Source of the DNA: Notolepis coatsorum
Taxonomy: Eukaryota > Chordata > Actinopteri > Aulopiformes > Paralepididae
Direction of reading: 5' to 3'
Assembly (NCBI GenBank): GCA_963971535.1
Contig: OZ020601.1
Span: 15,780,140 to 15,844,139, forward strand
DNA: 64,000 nt
Shown here: piece after piece, positions 51,876 through 63,740 of the stretch
Position numbering within the stretch: position 1 is the first letter of the stretch
How the letters are laid out: each line of letters starts with the position of its first letter
Notes under the pieces: generated by a model
The model's input: only the letters and a program-made list of their open reading frames with translations
Databases searched by the model: none
What the model was told of the DNA's origin: nothing
Program-made: the position numbers and the translations under genes

Positions 51876-52450
51876 CTTTAATCGCCATGGGTTAAATTCA
51901 TAATTTACCATCCCTCGCCAGCTCTATTTGTCTATGGAGAAGTTCCCCTTCTTTGCAGGGCTATAACTTTTTAAATTCTATTGCTAAACTGCCATTATTA
52001 TGGCCCATTCAATGTCCTATATGTATTGTTCAGGGTGTAGCAACGTTAAACTTTTTCATTCACATATTCATACTAAAATATGGTCTAAAGTATAAGTATG
52101 TTTTTATCGTTTTCTGCAGCTTTCTTCAGAACGTGATTTATAGCCCCAAATGCATTATATTGATGATCAAATACAGTTTGGTAGGAATCTGTGCGAGATA
52201 AAAAAATTCTACTGCACGTACTTCTAGAAGTTTCTACGCATCATCTGATGTTGACCGGATGGGCGGGGGATCGTTTATAATTCAGTGGGCAGCGTTAGAT
52301 GATTCATCCAGAGTGGGTCATATGTTCATCAGATCAGTTAGTATAGAAAACGTTAGAAAATAACGCTGAATCTTACCGTGGCTTGCTCGCGCCGCTGGCA
52401 GATGGGCGTGGAACAGATTTGTATCAAACCAGTGATTTGGTTGTTTTTAT
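51876..52450. other. Intergenic, no gene seen
   Basis: No open frame with recognisable content; the longest plus-strand frame (51953-52201) has no known motif. Confidence 0.5.
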
Positions 52451-52454
52451 TTAA

Positions 52455-53317
52455 AGGGGACATGCATTATAAATGGCTTTTTTCTGTGTTTAGCATGGTT
52501 TTATAGTAATATGGGTTAGTATCAATGGGTCTGTGTCTCTAATTACCATATTGATTCATCAGTCTAGTCTCGAGTTCACGAGATCCTCCCTCACTCAACT
52601 AAACTGTTCTGATTTGACCGTTTTGCTGACGTTAATATAGCACTGATTTGCATAACTAACGGCCCCTCTATGGTTGACAGCGACAGCAGAGCGAGTGGAA
52701 ATCTTCACTTCCTCAAACGAGAAAGTGCTCGACTGCGACGGAGAGAGATAGAGAGGGAGAGATAGAGAAGGGGACCTGTCTTCTCTCACACACGCAGCGT
52801 TTGTTTACACAGGCACGGACGCAGCGTTTGTTTACACAGTGCTCCGTGCCTCTGTGTGTCCCTCTCTCTCTCTCCCTCGCAGTCGAGCACCAGCATATCA
52901 CTGTAATATCTTTGCTCATGCTCCCACGCGCACGCCCGTATTCCGATCCGTACAATAATAATCACAGGGGTATATATTGTCATTTGAAACAAGTTACCAA
53001 TGCATTGTCCCGTGGGATTATGCCCCCCCGTGGCAAAATTAATTAGTATCGCCCTCAGTCTCTCTCTATCTCTATCTCTATCTCTCTCTGTGCCAGTCGC
53101 AGACTGTGTGGATGACTGTCACTCAAAGTGCTTATGGGCGGAGCCAGGCCAACACAGCCTGAAATCCAAAGTGAGAAAGATTTGGCTTTTGAGTACTTGA
53201 TTAGAAATATAAAACAATGAATTTTTTGGAATAAAAGCTTACAGATGTGTTCAATAGACTCACAGGAATTGTGTAAAGTTGCCCAAATAGTGCTAGGAAT
53301 AGCAATGCATGTCCCCT
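52455..53317. mobile_element. Kolobok-like non-autonomous element with TTAA target
   Basis: The ends AGGGGACATGCATT (52455) and AATGCATGTCCCCT (ending 53317) are exact inverted repeats. TTAA borders each side (52451-52454, 53318-53321). The 5'-AGGGG start with TTAA fits Kolobok better than piggyBac. The interior has CT-rich stretches and no transposase. Confidence 0.75.
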
Positions 53318-53494
53318 TTAAGGGTACGGCTGGTATCATTTGATTGAGTTCATATTGGCTAATAGCATAGCCAACGAAAAGACCAAAACTTACAATGCAT
53401 TTCTTCTACGTACAAGTCTGGTCCATCCAGCCAACACCAGATTATAGCTTGTATCCAGAAGTCACAGAACTCAATTGTTGTCCAAAAACGATTG

Positions 53495-54095
53495 CAACAA
53501 GTCACAGTGTTTGTTTTGGTCAGTATAATTCATCATGTTAAAACAAGTCACAGTAGACAGTACTGTTAGTTTTGGTCGGTATAATTCATCATGTTAAAAC
53601 AAGTCACAGTACTGTTAGTTTTGGTCGGTATAATTCATCATGTTAAAACAAGTCACAGTACTGTTAGTTTTGGTCGGTATAATTCATCATGTTAAAACAA
53701 GTCACAGTACTGTTAGTTTTGGTCAGTATAATTCATCATGTTAAAACAAGTCACAGTACTGTTAGTTTTGGTCTGTATAATTCATCATGTTAAAACAAGT
53801 CACAGTACTGTTAGTTTTGGTCTGTATAATTCATCATGTTAAAACAAGTCACAGTACTGTTAGTTTTGGTCTGTATAATTCATCATGTTAAAACAAGTCA
53901 CAGTACTGTTAGTTTTGGTCTGTATAATTCATCATGTTAAAACAAGTCACAGTACTGTTTGTTCTGGTCTGTATAATTCATCATGTTAAAACAAGTCACA
54001 GTAATGTTAGTTTTGGTCTGTATAATTCATCATGTTAAAACAAGTCACAGAGTCGTACTGTTTGTTCTGGTCAGTATAATTCATCATGTTAACCA
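53495..54095. repeat. 49-bp minisatellite, about 12 copies
   Basis: Units contain aattcatcatgttaaaacaa-gtcacagtactgttag and ttttggtctgtat. The same array resumes at 54925 with longer units. Confidence 0.92.
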
Positions 54096-54924
54096 CATAA
54101 CATGCACCGGAACGTATACATCCCGACGTGCCCATGTGCGGAAAGCACGAAAGTCACAGAATTTTGCGAGCGTCTAGCGGCTCGGGCTGCATTTTTCGCC
54201 GAACATATAAATTACCGTTGGAAACATATATTTGTTGCCGTTCGAACGCCACCTCACTCGACCAAATCCGTGCCTCAGTTCTTGAGTTACATGACGATAT
54301 GTCAGGCAAGTGTCTTTTTACGCGCTGCACGCACCCCGGACTCGAGACGCTCCAGAACTGCCAATCATCCGCTGATCGCGAAAATGATTGTTCAGCGTTG
54401 TAGCCAATGAGTGTACCTTTCCAACGATACCGCAGGTGGGGGGTTGCGAATAAGGGATCTAGGTGAAAGTTGATGAGCGAAAACCAGAAGTCAATCAGAC
54501 TTCAGGACAAACTGCGGTGGATGAGGAAATGGATTTTGGAGAGCTTCTTCTCAAAGACCCATTTCTGAATGGATTTTTATCAAATTTGGACCTGTACTAC
54601 ATAAGACTTCAGGCTATGGCACCGCAGTGTTTTCCAATGTATACCTCTATGCTGGAATATTGGAATATGGAATCTTGCAACCACTACAGAAAAATTTGGG
54701 TACACAAGTTCAAGTTCAACTCAAGTTCAGACCTGTTACTCTATTTCATTAGCACTAAAAGTGATTTCCCTTTTTTGCATTAGTAACTTCAGAATGTTAT
54801 CTTTCACAAGAGACTAGGCTCATGCATGTTCTATAAGTATAAAGTATAAAGCTAAGCTTTGCAAAGAAAGTATGCAGTCCTCAAGTTCAAGTAAAAGATT
54901 TCCACTTTTCTGGGTGCCTGTTAA
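54096..54924 (+). other. Unique segment between two halves of a minisatellite; unrecognised 106-codon frame
   Basis: The GC-richer part (54110-54440) is followed by an open frame at 54463-54783. It encodes MKVDERKPEVNQTSGQTAVD and, later, EEMDFGELLLKDPFLNGFLS and MYTSMLEYWNME. No family was recognised, and no splice sites or poly(A) signal tie it to a gene. It may be part of an inserted mobile element that split the array; no target duplication was found. Confidence 0.3.
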
Positions 54925-55335
54925 GAGTTAAAATAAGTCACAGAGCCGTACTGTTTGTTGTGGTCAGTATAATTCATCATGTTAAAACAAGTCACAGAGT
55001 CATACTGTTTGTTGTGGTCAGTATAATTCATCATGTTAAAACAAGTCACAGAGTCGTACTGTTTGTTGTGGTCAGTATAATTCATCATGTTAAAACAAGT
55101 CACAGAGTCGTACTGTTAGTTGTGGTCAGTATAATTCATCATGTTAAAACAAGTCACAGAGTCGTACTGTTTGTTGTGGTCAGTATAATTCATCATGTTA
55201 AAACAAGTCACAGAGTCGTACTGTTAGTTGTGGTCTGTATAATTCATCGTGTTAAAACAAGTTACAGTACTGTTTGTTTTGGTCTGTATAATTCATCATG
55301 TTAAAACAAGTCACAGAGTCGTACTGTATAATTCA
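54925..55335. repeat. About 53-bp minisatellite, 8 copies (second half of the 53495 array)
   Basis: Same core as 53495-54095 but with agtcgtactgtttgttgtgg replacing the shorter form. Confidence 0.92.
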
Positions 55336-56595
55336 TCACTGTCATGAACGCAGGCATTCTACTTTGTCCTGGAATGACCTCATGACGTGACAGCGAGATC
55401 TCGCTTCAAGTCTGCCTGAACCGGAACTACTTCAGGAGGAGTAATCACTGTCACTTCATAAAGTAGTTCCTCGTGTTCATCACAACATATGTAAGTAGAA
55501 GAAATGCATGGTAGGTTTTCAAAGACTATGTTGACAATAAAATCTAAATGTAATTACATCGGCATTATCCTTCAAAGCATGCCTAGCCCTGGAATTATTT
55601 AAAGTATTAGTACAGCTGGAACGCCTATTTGACCAATCAAATTGCTTGGCCGAAACTTTAAAAATAAATTATTATCCAATACTAATTCCAATATTTAAAT
55701 CATTAAAGGGGCTATGTGTAATATTTTCAATTGTTTGGAATAAGGACCATGTACACTCAACTTCATACAACTAACGTGGAATAAGCTTTAACACGGTAAA
55801 CAGAAATACCATTGTATTACGTGCTTTAGAGATGGCTGGCACAAATTCCTCAAGTTGTCTGGTGTGGCTGTTCCAATCCTACTTTCGGGTTGAACAACTA
55901 ACATAATCAAATAACATAATATAAAGTTCATATTTACATTTCAAAATGCTGATGTGAATCTGTCGTCATACGTACACTCAAGTCTCCAGTGTTTAAAGAT
56001 ACAAAAAGACTGTTTTGATAGAGAAGTTAATAGTTAGCTAACTAGCGCCATCTTGGCAAGCTAGCCATGTACAATGCTAAGCTAATGTCATATCAAGCTG
56101 ACAAACTGGAACGATATGTGGTGGAAATGGTTGTATGTGTCATGAACTGAAGTACATACAGCAGACTGATTTATCATGATGATTTATTGTTTATCACATT
56201 AGTATCAGGGATGGGAATGACGTTTAGAACTGACCCTGCTAAGACCTCACAGAGCCTGTTAAGATGTCAGAGAGCCTGCTAAGACCTCAGAGAGCCAGTG
56301 ATGTCTGGCTTATTTTATGGATGAAATGACTCTAAAGCACATAAATACATGTTTTCTCTTGCTTATTCCACGTTATTTGTATGCAGTTGAGTCTATACAG
56401 TCCTCATGTATACAGTATACACTCCTGCCCCTTTAAAACTAGAAATCAACTGAAAACATCTTAGTTGACTAAAACCACAATCACAAATAAGTCGACTAAT
56501 TGACTGAGATGAGGCCCTAACAAATATAATACACAGTAAATGTACATATACATATAAATATACAGTACATGTACATATATAAATATACAGTACAC
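55336..56595. other. Intergenic, no gene seen
   Basis: Contains a possible element end (aaaggggctatgtgtaatat near 55706) and short duplicated phrases (aagacctcagagagcc near 56280). No coding segment was seen. Confidence 0.45.
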
Positions 56596-57628
56596 TAGGG
56601 GTGTAACGGCACACAAAATTCACGGTTTGGTACGTACCTCAGTTTGGAAGTCAGTGTTCAGTACAGCAGAAAGAAGAATGCTAAAGGTAAAATGTGCTGC
56701 TAATCTGAATTAATAGGAGAGGCTGTTTAAATGGGCTGCTAATCTGAATTAATAGGAGAGGCTGTTTCAATGTGTTGCTCATCTGAATTAATAGGGGAGG
56801 CTGTTTAAATGGGCTGCTAATCTGAATTAGTAGGAGAGACTGATTGAATCTTTCGTTTGAAATTTTGGGGATTCAGATTTAATGTTTTTAATTATCTAGA
56901 CTAGAGGACTTCTAGAAATAAAAGCATCACCTTAATGACCAGGTATACTGTAAATGTAAATGTCACATTATGCCTAAGTGCATCAGACATCTGTGGCCAC
57001 AAGGTGGCCTAAATGACTCAGCACAGTAGATGCATGGCTATGCTAACAGTCGAAGCTGCCCAGTAGTCGTCAGTCATGGACGAAAGGTCTCTACTAGCCT
57101 GTTACAATCAAAGTCTTGTGTCTCTGTCACAGTATTAATCAGCAGTGTCATCAACTACGACAGATCTACTGGGGAACTGATCCATGTGTTGCTCAAAGAA
57201 TCGAGGCAGGTGGATTTGATGAAGCTGCTCTGGTTTACAGACAAAACACCTCCCTGCTTTCAATTTTAGATCAGGAAAATATGAGCTTCCTCGTTTTCGT
57301 CTAGTGTGCTACAGTATGTCCACCTCCACACACAGCCACAGAACCATCAACATCCCATGATTGTACTGTTGCTGTCTATCTTGGAGGGTACAGGTGTAAT
57401 CATGGCTCTGATCTTTCAGATGATTGTACTGTTGCTGTCCATCTTGGAGGGTACAGGTGTAATCATGGCTCTGATCTTTCATTGCTCCAACATCCGTCTC
57501 TTTGCTAAAGTTATGTCATCAGCACCAACATGCATGGTTAATTCACCAGACCATTAATTCACACATGCACCGGACCGAAAGTCCTATACCGAAGGGTTTG
57601 GTAGGAATACGTGTACCGTTACACCCTG
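56596..57628. mobile_element. hAT-like non-autonomous element
   Basis: The ends TAGGGGTGTAACGGCACAC and, on the right, the complement of CAGGGTGTAACGGTACAC are the usual fish hAT termini. The 8-bp flanks cagtacac (56588-56595) and cagtagat (57629-57636) agree at six positions, consistent with an old duplication. A 62-bp tandem repeat (gctgctaatctgaattaata, about 56695-56850) lies inside. No intact transposase was found. Confidence 0.7.
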
Positions 57629-57697
57629 CAGTAGATGTACATATACAGTACATATACATAGACATAAAGCCATGTGGCCCAGACAGGGCCGGCCCTG

Positions 57698-59335
57698 CTA
57701 GCGCCTTAGTAGTGTCCTCGGGCTGCTCCTGGTTTTAGTGGTTGAGGTAGTAGGCTTGGTCTGGCTAGTGTCCTTCGTAGGGCCCTTGAAGCTGTTGGCT
57801 GGTGGTGTAGTATCCTTGCTAGTGTTCTTATTAGTGCCCTTGGAAGTGTCCTTGGCAGTGTCCTGGGAGGCTTGGTTAGTGTTCTTATTAGTGCCCTTGG
57901 AAGTGTCCTTGGCAGTATCCTGGGAGGCTTGGCTCATGTTCTCAGTAGTACTCTGGTTAGTGTGCTGGGCTGTAGCTGAGTCAGCAGCAGCCCTGGTAGC
58001 AGTAGCTCTGGTAACTGTAGTCCTAGCAACAGTTGCCCTAGTAACAGAAGCTCTGGTAACTGTAGTCCTAGCAACAGTTGCCCTGGTAACAGCAGCCCTG
58101 GTAACTGTAGTCCCAGCAACAGTTGCCCTGGTAACAGCAGCCCTGGTAACTGTAGTCTTAGCAACAGTTGCCCTGGTAATAGTAGCACCAGCAGTAGGTT
58201 CAGTTCTCTGGAGTTTTCGCTCCCTCACAGATCTGGATATTATGACCTCATCAATATGGCTGCCCCTCTCCTGGCTGACCTCACTATCATGGCCAAGCTT
58301 GTCCTGTATGACCTCATCAATCATCTCACCGGTATGACATTGCAGCATCCCACAGTGACCATTCACATTGTTGTCCAGAGGGGCGGAGCTACTGTTATCA
58401 AGAGGAGTGGAGATAGTGTTGTCTAGAGGGGAGGAGCTAGTGTTGTCCAGAAGGGCGGTGCTAGTGTTGTCTGGAGGGGCGGAGCTAGTGTTGTCCAGAA
58501 GGGCAGAGCTAGTGTTGTCTAGAGGGGCAGAGCTAGTGTTGTCTGGAGGGGTGGACCTAGTGTTATCCAGAGGGATAAAGCTAGTATTGTCCAGTGGGGC
58601 AGGGCTAGTATTATGCAGAAGGGGGAAGCTTGTGTTGTCTAGAGGGGTGTGGCTAGTATTATGCAGAGGGGCGTGGCAAGTATTATCCAGAGGGGTAGGG
58701 TTAGTGTTGTCTAGAGGGGTGGGGTTAGTGTTGTCTAGAGGGGAGTGGCAGTTGTCTAGAAGGGCAGAGCTACTATTCGTATTTTTTTGGTAGCGCTCTT
58801 GTCCAGAGGGGGTGGAGCTTGCATCTGGTGGGAGGCCCCTTCCCCTCCTGGACTGCCTCAGGACCCCTGGCTGTCCATTCAGCTGCCTGATAGCTGATCT
58901 GCTAGCCAACATGCTTGGAGCCTGCATTTTGTTAGCTGATGGACTTTGAGCTGGTGTTTTGTTAGCCAATGGGCTTCGAGCTGGTGTTTTGTTAGCCAAT
59001 GTGGTTTGAGCTTGAGATTTGATGGAAATGCTCCCTGAGGTGGTTTTGGGGATGCTGTGACGACTATAGACTATTCTAGAGTTGCTATGGCGACCAGAGG
59101 AGGTTCTAGGGTTGCTAGGTATGTGTTTGTTACCAGACAGGCAAAGTTGGCGGTTATTATGGCGATGGAGGTGGTTGCTATGGGAATGGCTTTTTCTTGG
59201 TGGTCGATGGTTATTGCCAGGACGGGGGTGGGGTTTGGCTGGTTGGTTGCTGCGTTTGGTTGGTCTCGGCTTTGGGGTTGGGGTTTTTCTGGGACAGGAG
59301 GTCGGTAGTCCAGAGAGAGAAGTTGCCATGGCAAC
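57698..59335 (-). CDS. Terminal exon of an unrecognised low-complexity protein gene
   Basis: The minus-strand acceptor tttgtgttgcag is followed by a 546-codon open frame ending in TAG at 57698. The first part is rich in Pro, Lys, His and Asn. The middle has a 12-13-residue repeat (LANKTPARSP) and then about 16 copies of an 8-residue unit of the type PLDNTSSA (58370-58760). Next come a TRATVA/TTVTRAAV repeat (57990-58190) and NTNQASQDTAKDTSKG repeats. The upstream exon at 63498-63739 joins in phase 0, giving one continuous reading of 625 codons. The whole product would be basic, probably disordered, and without membrane segments. I do not recognise a family. A repeat-driven chance frame is possible, but it would not explain two good splice sites in matching phase. 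Confidence 0.55.
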   Translation of the reverse strand, partial: VAMATSLSGLPTSCPRKTPTPKPRPTKRSNQPAKPHPRPGNNHRPPRKSHSHSNHLHRHNNRQLCLSGNKHIPSNPRTSSGRHSNSRIVYSRHSIPKTTSGSISIKSQAQTTLANKTPARSPLANKTPAQSPSANKMQAPSMLASRSAIRQLNGQPGVLRQSRRGRGLPPDASSTPSGQERYQKNTNSSSALLDNCHSPLDNTNPTPLDNTNPTPLDNTCHAPLHNTSHTPLDNTSFPLLHNTSPAPLDNTSFIPLDNTRSTPPDNTSSAPLDNTSSALLDNTSSAPPDNTSTALLDNTSSSPLDNTISTPLDNSSSAPLDNNVNGHCGMLQCHTGEMIDEVIQDKLGHDSEVSQERGSHIDEVIISRSVRERKLQRTEPTAGATITRATVAKTTVTRAAVTRATVAGTTVTRAAVTRATVARTTVTRASVTRATVARTTVTRATATRAAADSATAQHTNQSTTENMSQASQDTAKDTSKGTNKNTNQASQDTAKDTSKGTNKNTSKDTTPPANSFKGPTKDTSQTKPTTSTTKTRSSPRTLLRR

Positions 59336-59688
59336 CTGCAACACAAACATAGTAACCATGACAACTGCTGAGGAAACTGAGAATGTTTAGACCAGGTTCT
59401 AACCTTCACAGCTGCTTGCAGAATCAGTTCAGGTCCAAATTAAACAATACGCAACAAACCAAATGTGACCTGCTACACTTTGGGGTCACTCACAAATGTG
59501 TACCTTAGATTTGGTTGCTCTACCATGAAGTGTTTGGAAATTGTGCTTGTGTGCATGTCCATGTATTACAGCCAAATGATTAGTAGAATAACCACGATGT
59601 AGGCAGTTGAAATGTATTGTGTCTACATTTGGTGATCATTTTGGTAAAAAATTCATCAACTTTGTAGAAGGTGAAAATAATATGTTTT

Positions 59689-60139
59689 TTTTTTTTTTTT
59701 GTATATTATCTTTCTTCCCCTCCTTTTTCCCGATTTCTCTCCCATCCCACCCTTCCTGGTTGTTGCGTACTTTCCCCTACTGTTGGTCCGGGAGACCGGA
59801 GACTGTCACATGCTTTCCTCCGACGCATGTGCAGCCTGGGGCAGGCCAACCTGGCCGCGCAGGTTCTCACCGGGGAGAGTGTAGCGTGTGGGAGGCCACA
59901 CTATCTCTCCTCAGATCCAACCCTCGCTGAGCAGGCGCCCCGACCGAACTGTAGGGGTCGCTGTCCACAACGCCCAGGACCCACCCTTCAGCTTTCCCAC
60001 CCTCTGATACGGCCAATTGTATCAGTGCGAGGGGCCAGCCAAGCTGATAGCAACGCCGGGAGCTGGATTCGAACAGGCGAATCCTAGTGTCTCCCGGTGT
60101 TGGTGACGAACGTAATCTCCGTGCGCCACCTGCCCCCCC
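59689..60139 (-). mobile_element. tRNA-derived SINE with 15-bp target duplication
   Basis: It is related to the 13189-13664 family (same layout, more diverged). It is flanked by aaaataatatgtttt at 59674-59688 and 60140-60154. It lies in the intron of the minus-strand gene in the same orientation as the gene. Confidence 0.82.
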
Positions 60140-60429
60140 AAAATAATATGTTTTGATAAAACTGAAAACATGTCAAACACTATCAAGTATCATATATTCA
60201 GCTTGACCCACATATTGTGATTGTAGGCCATGTGGTTCGGGAGTTATTGACAAAGACTTTAAAACTGCTTGTTACAGCGCCCCCTGGCCGGATCACTGTA
60301 TGGTTAGGGTTTAGCTTATTTACATTTTATAACCATTGTTCGACAGAAAGGAAGGTGCCATGCAATGTCATATCCATGGCAACTACACACCAAGCTGGCT
60401 GCTTATTAGCTGTGTTCCCTCCATGTTGA

Positions 60430-60910
60430 CAGAACGTAATGTTAGTTAACGTTACAGCTAAACCCACAAGCATAATATCCATGTTGACACAACTTAATGT
60501 TAGCTACAGCTAAAACCACAAGCATATATCCATGTTGACATAACTTAATGTTAGCTACAGCTAAACCCAAAGCATATATCCATGTTGACACAACTTAATG
60601 TTAGCTACAGCTAAAACCACAAGCATATATCCATGTTGACACAACTTAATGTTAGCTACAGCTAAACCCACAAGCATATATCCATGTTGACACAACTTAA
60701 TGTTAGCTACAGCTAAACCCACAAGCATATATCCATGTTGACACAACTTAATGTTAGCTACAGCTAAAGCCACAAGCATATATCCATGTTGGCACAACTT
60801 AATGTTAGCTACAGCTAAACCAACAAGCATATATCCATGTTGACATAACTTAATGTTAGCTACTGTACAGCTAAAACCACAAGCATATCCATGTTGACAC
60901 AACTTAATGC
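60430..60910. repeat. 51-bp minisatellite, about 9 copies
   Basis: Units contain atgttagctacagctaaacc, cacaagcatatatccatg and ttgacacaactta. The continuous minus-strand frame follows from the 51-bp period. Confidence 0.92.
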
Positions 60911-60954
60911 TAAAACAAAGTGCCGCTCGATAGAAATGACAGAACAAAGTGTCG

Positions 60955-63240
60955 CTCAACATGTTTATACATGAAGGAGACAGATGAAATGTTTTATCTG
61001 TAGCTAACATGTTTATACATGAAGGAGACAGATGAAATGTTTTATCTGTAGCTAACATGTTTATACATGAAGGAGACAGATGAAATGTTTTATCTGTAGC
61101 TAACATGTTTATACATGGAGGACAGAGGAAAGGTTTTATCTGAAGCTAACATGTGTATACATGGAGGACAGAGGAAAGGTTTTATCTGTAGCTATTAACT
61201 CTTTCAGTGCCACGCCTGGTTTTCCGTTTTACCGCTTGAATGCCACCATCGGCGCCAATGTTAACGTTAATATCGCCTAATCTATGTTTTAAATTATGGC
61301 TATGTGTCTAATCTGCCCATCGCATTATCAAAGACTATTTTCCAGTCAGTGCTGTGAAGACAGATTGTTTTTTTATCGCGTCGTTTCCATTTCAGAGCAG
61401 TTAGAAAAGCCCCCGTTTTGATATAAAAAACAGCTCATTCTGGAGCATTCTATGAAAATCGTCTTTTAGTGGAATATTCCACAACGTTGATATTCGTCTG
61501 CCTTTTTATGAATCGTTTTCAAATAAACGCTAGATGATCAATATTATACGTGCACGCAAGCACATTACGGCCGCGCACTGATAATCGCTCCGTTGATTAC
61601 CTCACGGAGTTTTACAGTGAAACCGAAAGAAGACATTTCACAAAACAGCTTATAACTTCATCAAACTTACTCCGATTATCCTACCACTGATAACATAGAG
61701 TCCTTACCTGACATCAGATGGTATCCAACTGGTATATTCCAATTCCTGATCACCATTCGAAAAAATCGATACGTGTATGGATCCAACGCGACACAGTAGA
61801 TCTCTATGATCCGCGGGGATCTGAGGCTCCAGAATGAACTCTGGTAACCCCGGCTGGATCAGTGAACTGGAAAATGTGGAGTACCGGATTTTTTTCCCCA
61901 TTCATTTTCATTGAGTCCATTCCAAAATCACTTATGTCATCTGGGAGACGACAGGGGGCGCTTTTTTCCACAGTGATCGTCGGCGCCCCTCGGCTATACT
62001 CGGGTAGGCTCGGGTGATGCAATAATTTTTCAGATCGCAAAAAAAAAAAAAAAAAAAATCCGAGAAATCTCGTGAGTGGCTAGCAACCACCTATAAAAAA
62101 ACATGAGAAATCTCGTGAGTGGCACTGAAAGAGTTAACATATTTATAGATGGAGGAGACAGAGGAAATGTTTTATCTGTAGCTAACATGTTTATACATGG
62201 AGGACAGTGGAACGGTTTTATTTGTAGCTAACATGTTTATACATAGAGGACAGAGGAAAGGTGTTATCTGTAGCTAACATGTTTATACATGCAGGAGACA
62301 GAGGAAATGTTTTATCTGTAGCTAACATGTTTATACATGGAGGACAGTGGAACGGTTTTATTTGTAGCTAACATGTTTATACATAGAGGACAGAGGAAAG
62401 GTGTTATCTGTAGCTAACATGTTTATACATGGAGGACAGAGGAAAGGTGTTATCTGTAGCTAACATGTTTATACATGAAGGACAGAGGAAAGGTTTTATC
62501 TGTAGCTAACGTGTTTATACATGGAGGACAGAGGAAATGTTTTATCTGTAGCTAACATGTTTATACATGGAGGACAGAGGAAAGGTTTTATCTGTAGCTA
62601 ACATGTTTATACATGGAGGAGACAGATAAATGGTTTTATCTGTAGCTAACATGTTTATACATGGAGGAGACAGAGAAATGGTTTTATCTGTAGCTAACAT
62701 GTTTATACATGGAGGAGACAGAGAAATGGTTTTATCTGTAGCTAACATGTTTATACATGGAGGACAGAGGAAAGGTTTTATCTGTAGCTAACATGTTTAT
62801 ACATGGAGGAGACAGAGAAATGGTTTTATCTGTAGCTAACATGTTTATACATTTAGGACAGAGGAAATGTTTTATCTGTAGCTAACGTGTTTATACATGG
62901 AGGAGACAGAGGAAATGTTTTATCTGTAGCTAACATATTTATACATGGACAGAGGAAATGTTTTATCTGTAGCTAACATGTTTATACATGGAGGAGACAG
63001 AGGAAAGGTTTTATCTGTAGCTAACATGTTTATACATGGAGGACAGAGGAAATGTTTCATCTGTAGTTAACGTGTTTATACATGGAGGAGACAGAGGAAA
63101 GGTTTTATCTGTAGCTAACATGTTTATACATGGAGGACAGAGGAAAGGTTTTATCTGTAGCTAACATGTTTATACATGGAGGACAGAGGAAAGGTTTTAT
63201 CTGTAGCTAACATGTTTATACATGGAGGAGACAGAGGAAA
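60955..63240. repeat. 46-49-bp minisatellite, over 25 copies, interrupted by a piggyBac-like element
   Basis: Units contain gttttatctgtagctaacat, gtttatacatggagg and acagaggaaag, with an optional aga. The array runs 60955-61194 and resumes 62138-63240. Confidence 0.93.
61199..62133. mobile_element. piggyBac-like non-autonomous element with TTAA target
   Basis: The ends CTCTTTCAGTGCCAC (61199) and GTGGCACTGAAAGAG (ending 62133) are exact inverted repeats bordered by TTAA (61195-61198, 62134-62137). The interior shows no transposase; a poly(A) run lies at 62039-62058. It split the surrounding minisatellite. Confidence 0.78.
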
Positions 63241-63497
63241 CATTGGCAGAGTAGATAAATAGAAACAATCGGGACCTTGGTGTGCTTTGTTAGCAGAAAC
63301 CTTCTCCAAAACAGAAATGATAAACGTCGAGCAACACTTTAATTTATGTTAAACAGTTGTCAAAATTGTCGAGTTGTAAAATTGTAGAACAGTTGTCCCT
63401 ATTAAGCCTTCTCTCTCGCTTCCTGTGATTGGCTGAGCAGCGACATGTTTAAGAGTAGCTGGGATCACTGCCGTGAGGTGTGATTTGATTTCCTCAC

Positions 63498-63739
63498 CTG
63501 TAGGGGGCGCCGACGAGGGCGTAGACTCCTCTCTCCTCCCTCCCTCCTCTCCTGTTTCTCTCTATCCTTCATCCTCTCATCTTCCTCCCTCCTCTCTCTG
63601 TCTCTCATCCTCTCTTCCCTGGGGGTGGTGGAGAGAGGGGGTCGCTCTCTGACAGCCAATCCAGCGACAGAGCCAGGTCGGCGGGACAGAGGAACCGCTG
63701 CTCTCCCTCCAAGAGGCCGGGATCTGGACCTCTGCTGGA
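63498..63739 (-). CDS. Penultimate recognisable exon of the same low-complexity gene
   Basis: The minus-strand acceptor tcctatag lies before 63739 and the donor CTACAG|gtgagg is at 63497. The exon begins two bases into a codon and encodes 80 residues: RSRSRPLGGRAAVPLSRRPG, RMRDRERREEDERMKDREK and RRPRRRPLQ-like segments, Arg/Glu-rich and likely a charged helix. Its end phase (0) matches the start of 57698-59335. Earlier exons are not recognisable within the remaining 260 bp. Confidence 0.5.
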
Positions 63740-63740
63740 C

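Noticed and set aside
57738-58337. 199-codon plus-strand frame opposite the low-complexity gene
   Set aside because: A complementary shadow of the minus-strand repeat exon, without splice sites or termination signals.
60561-61106. IKLCQHGYMLVGLAVAN repeat protein
   Set aside because: Another 51-bp minisatellite followed by the 46-49-bp array; no gene signals.
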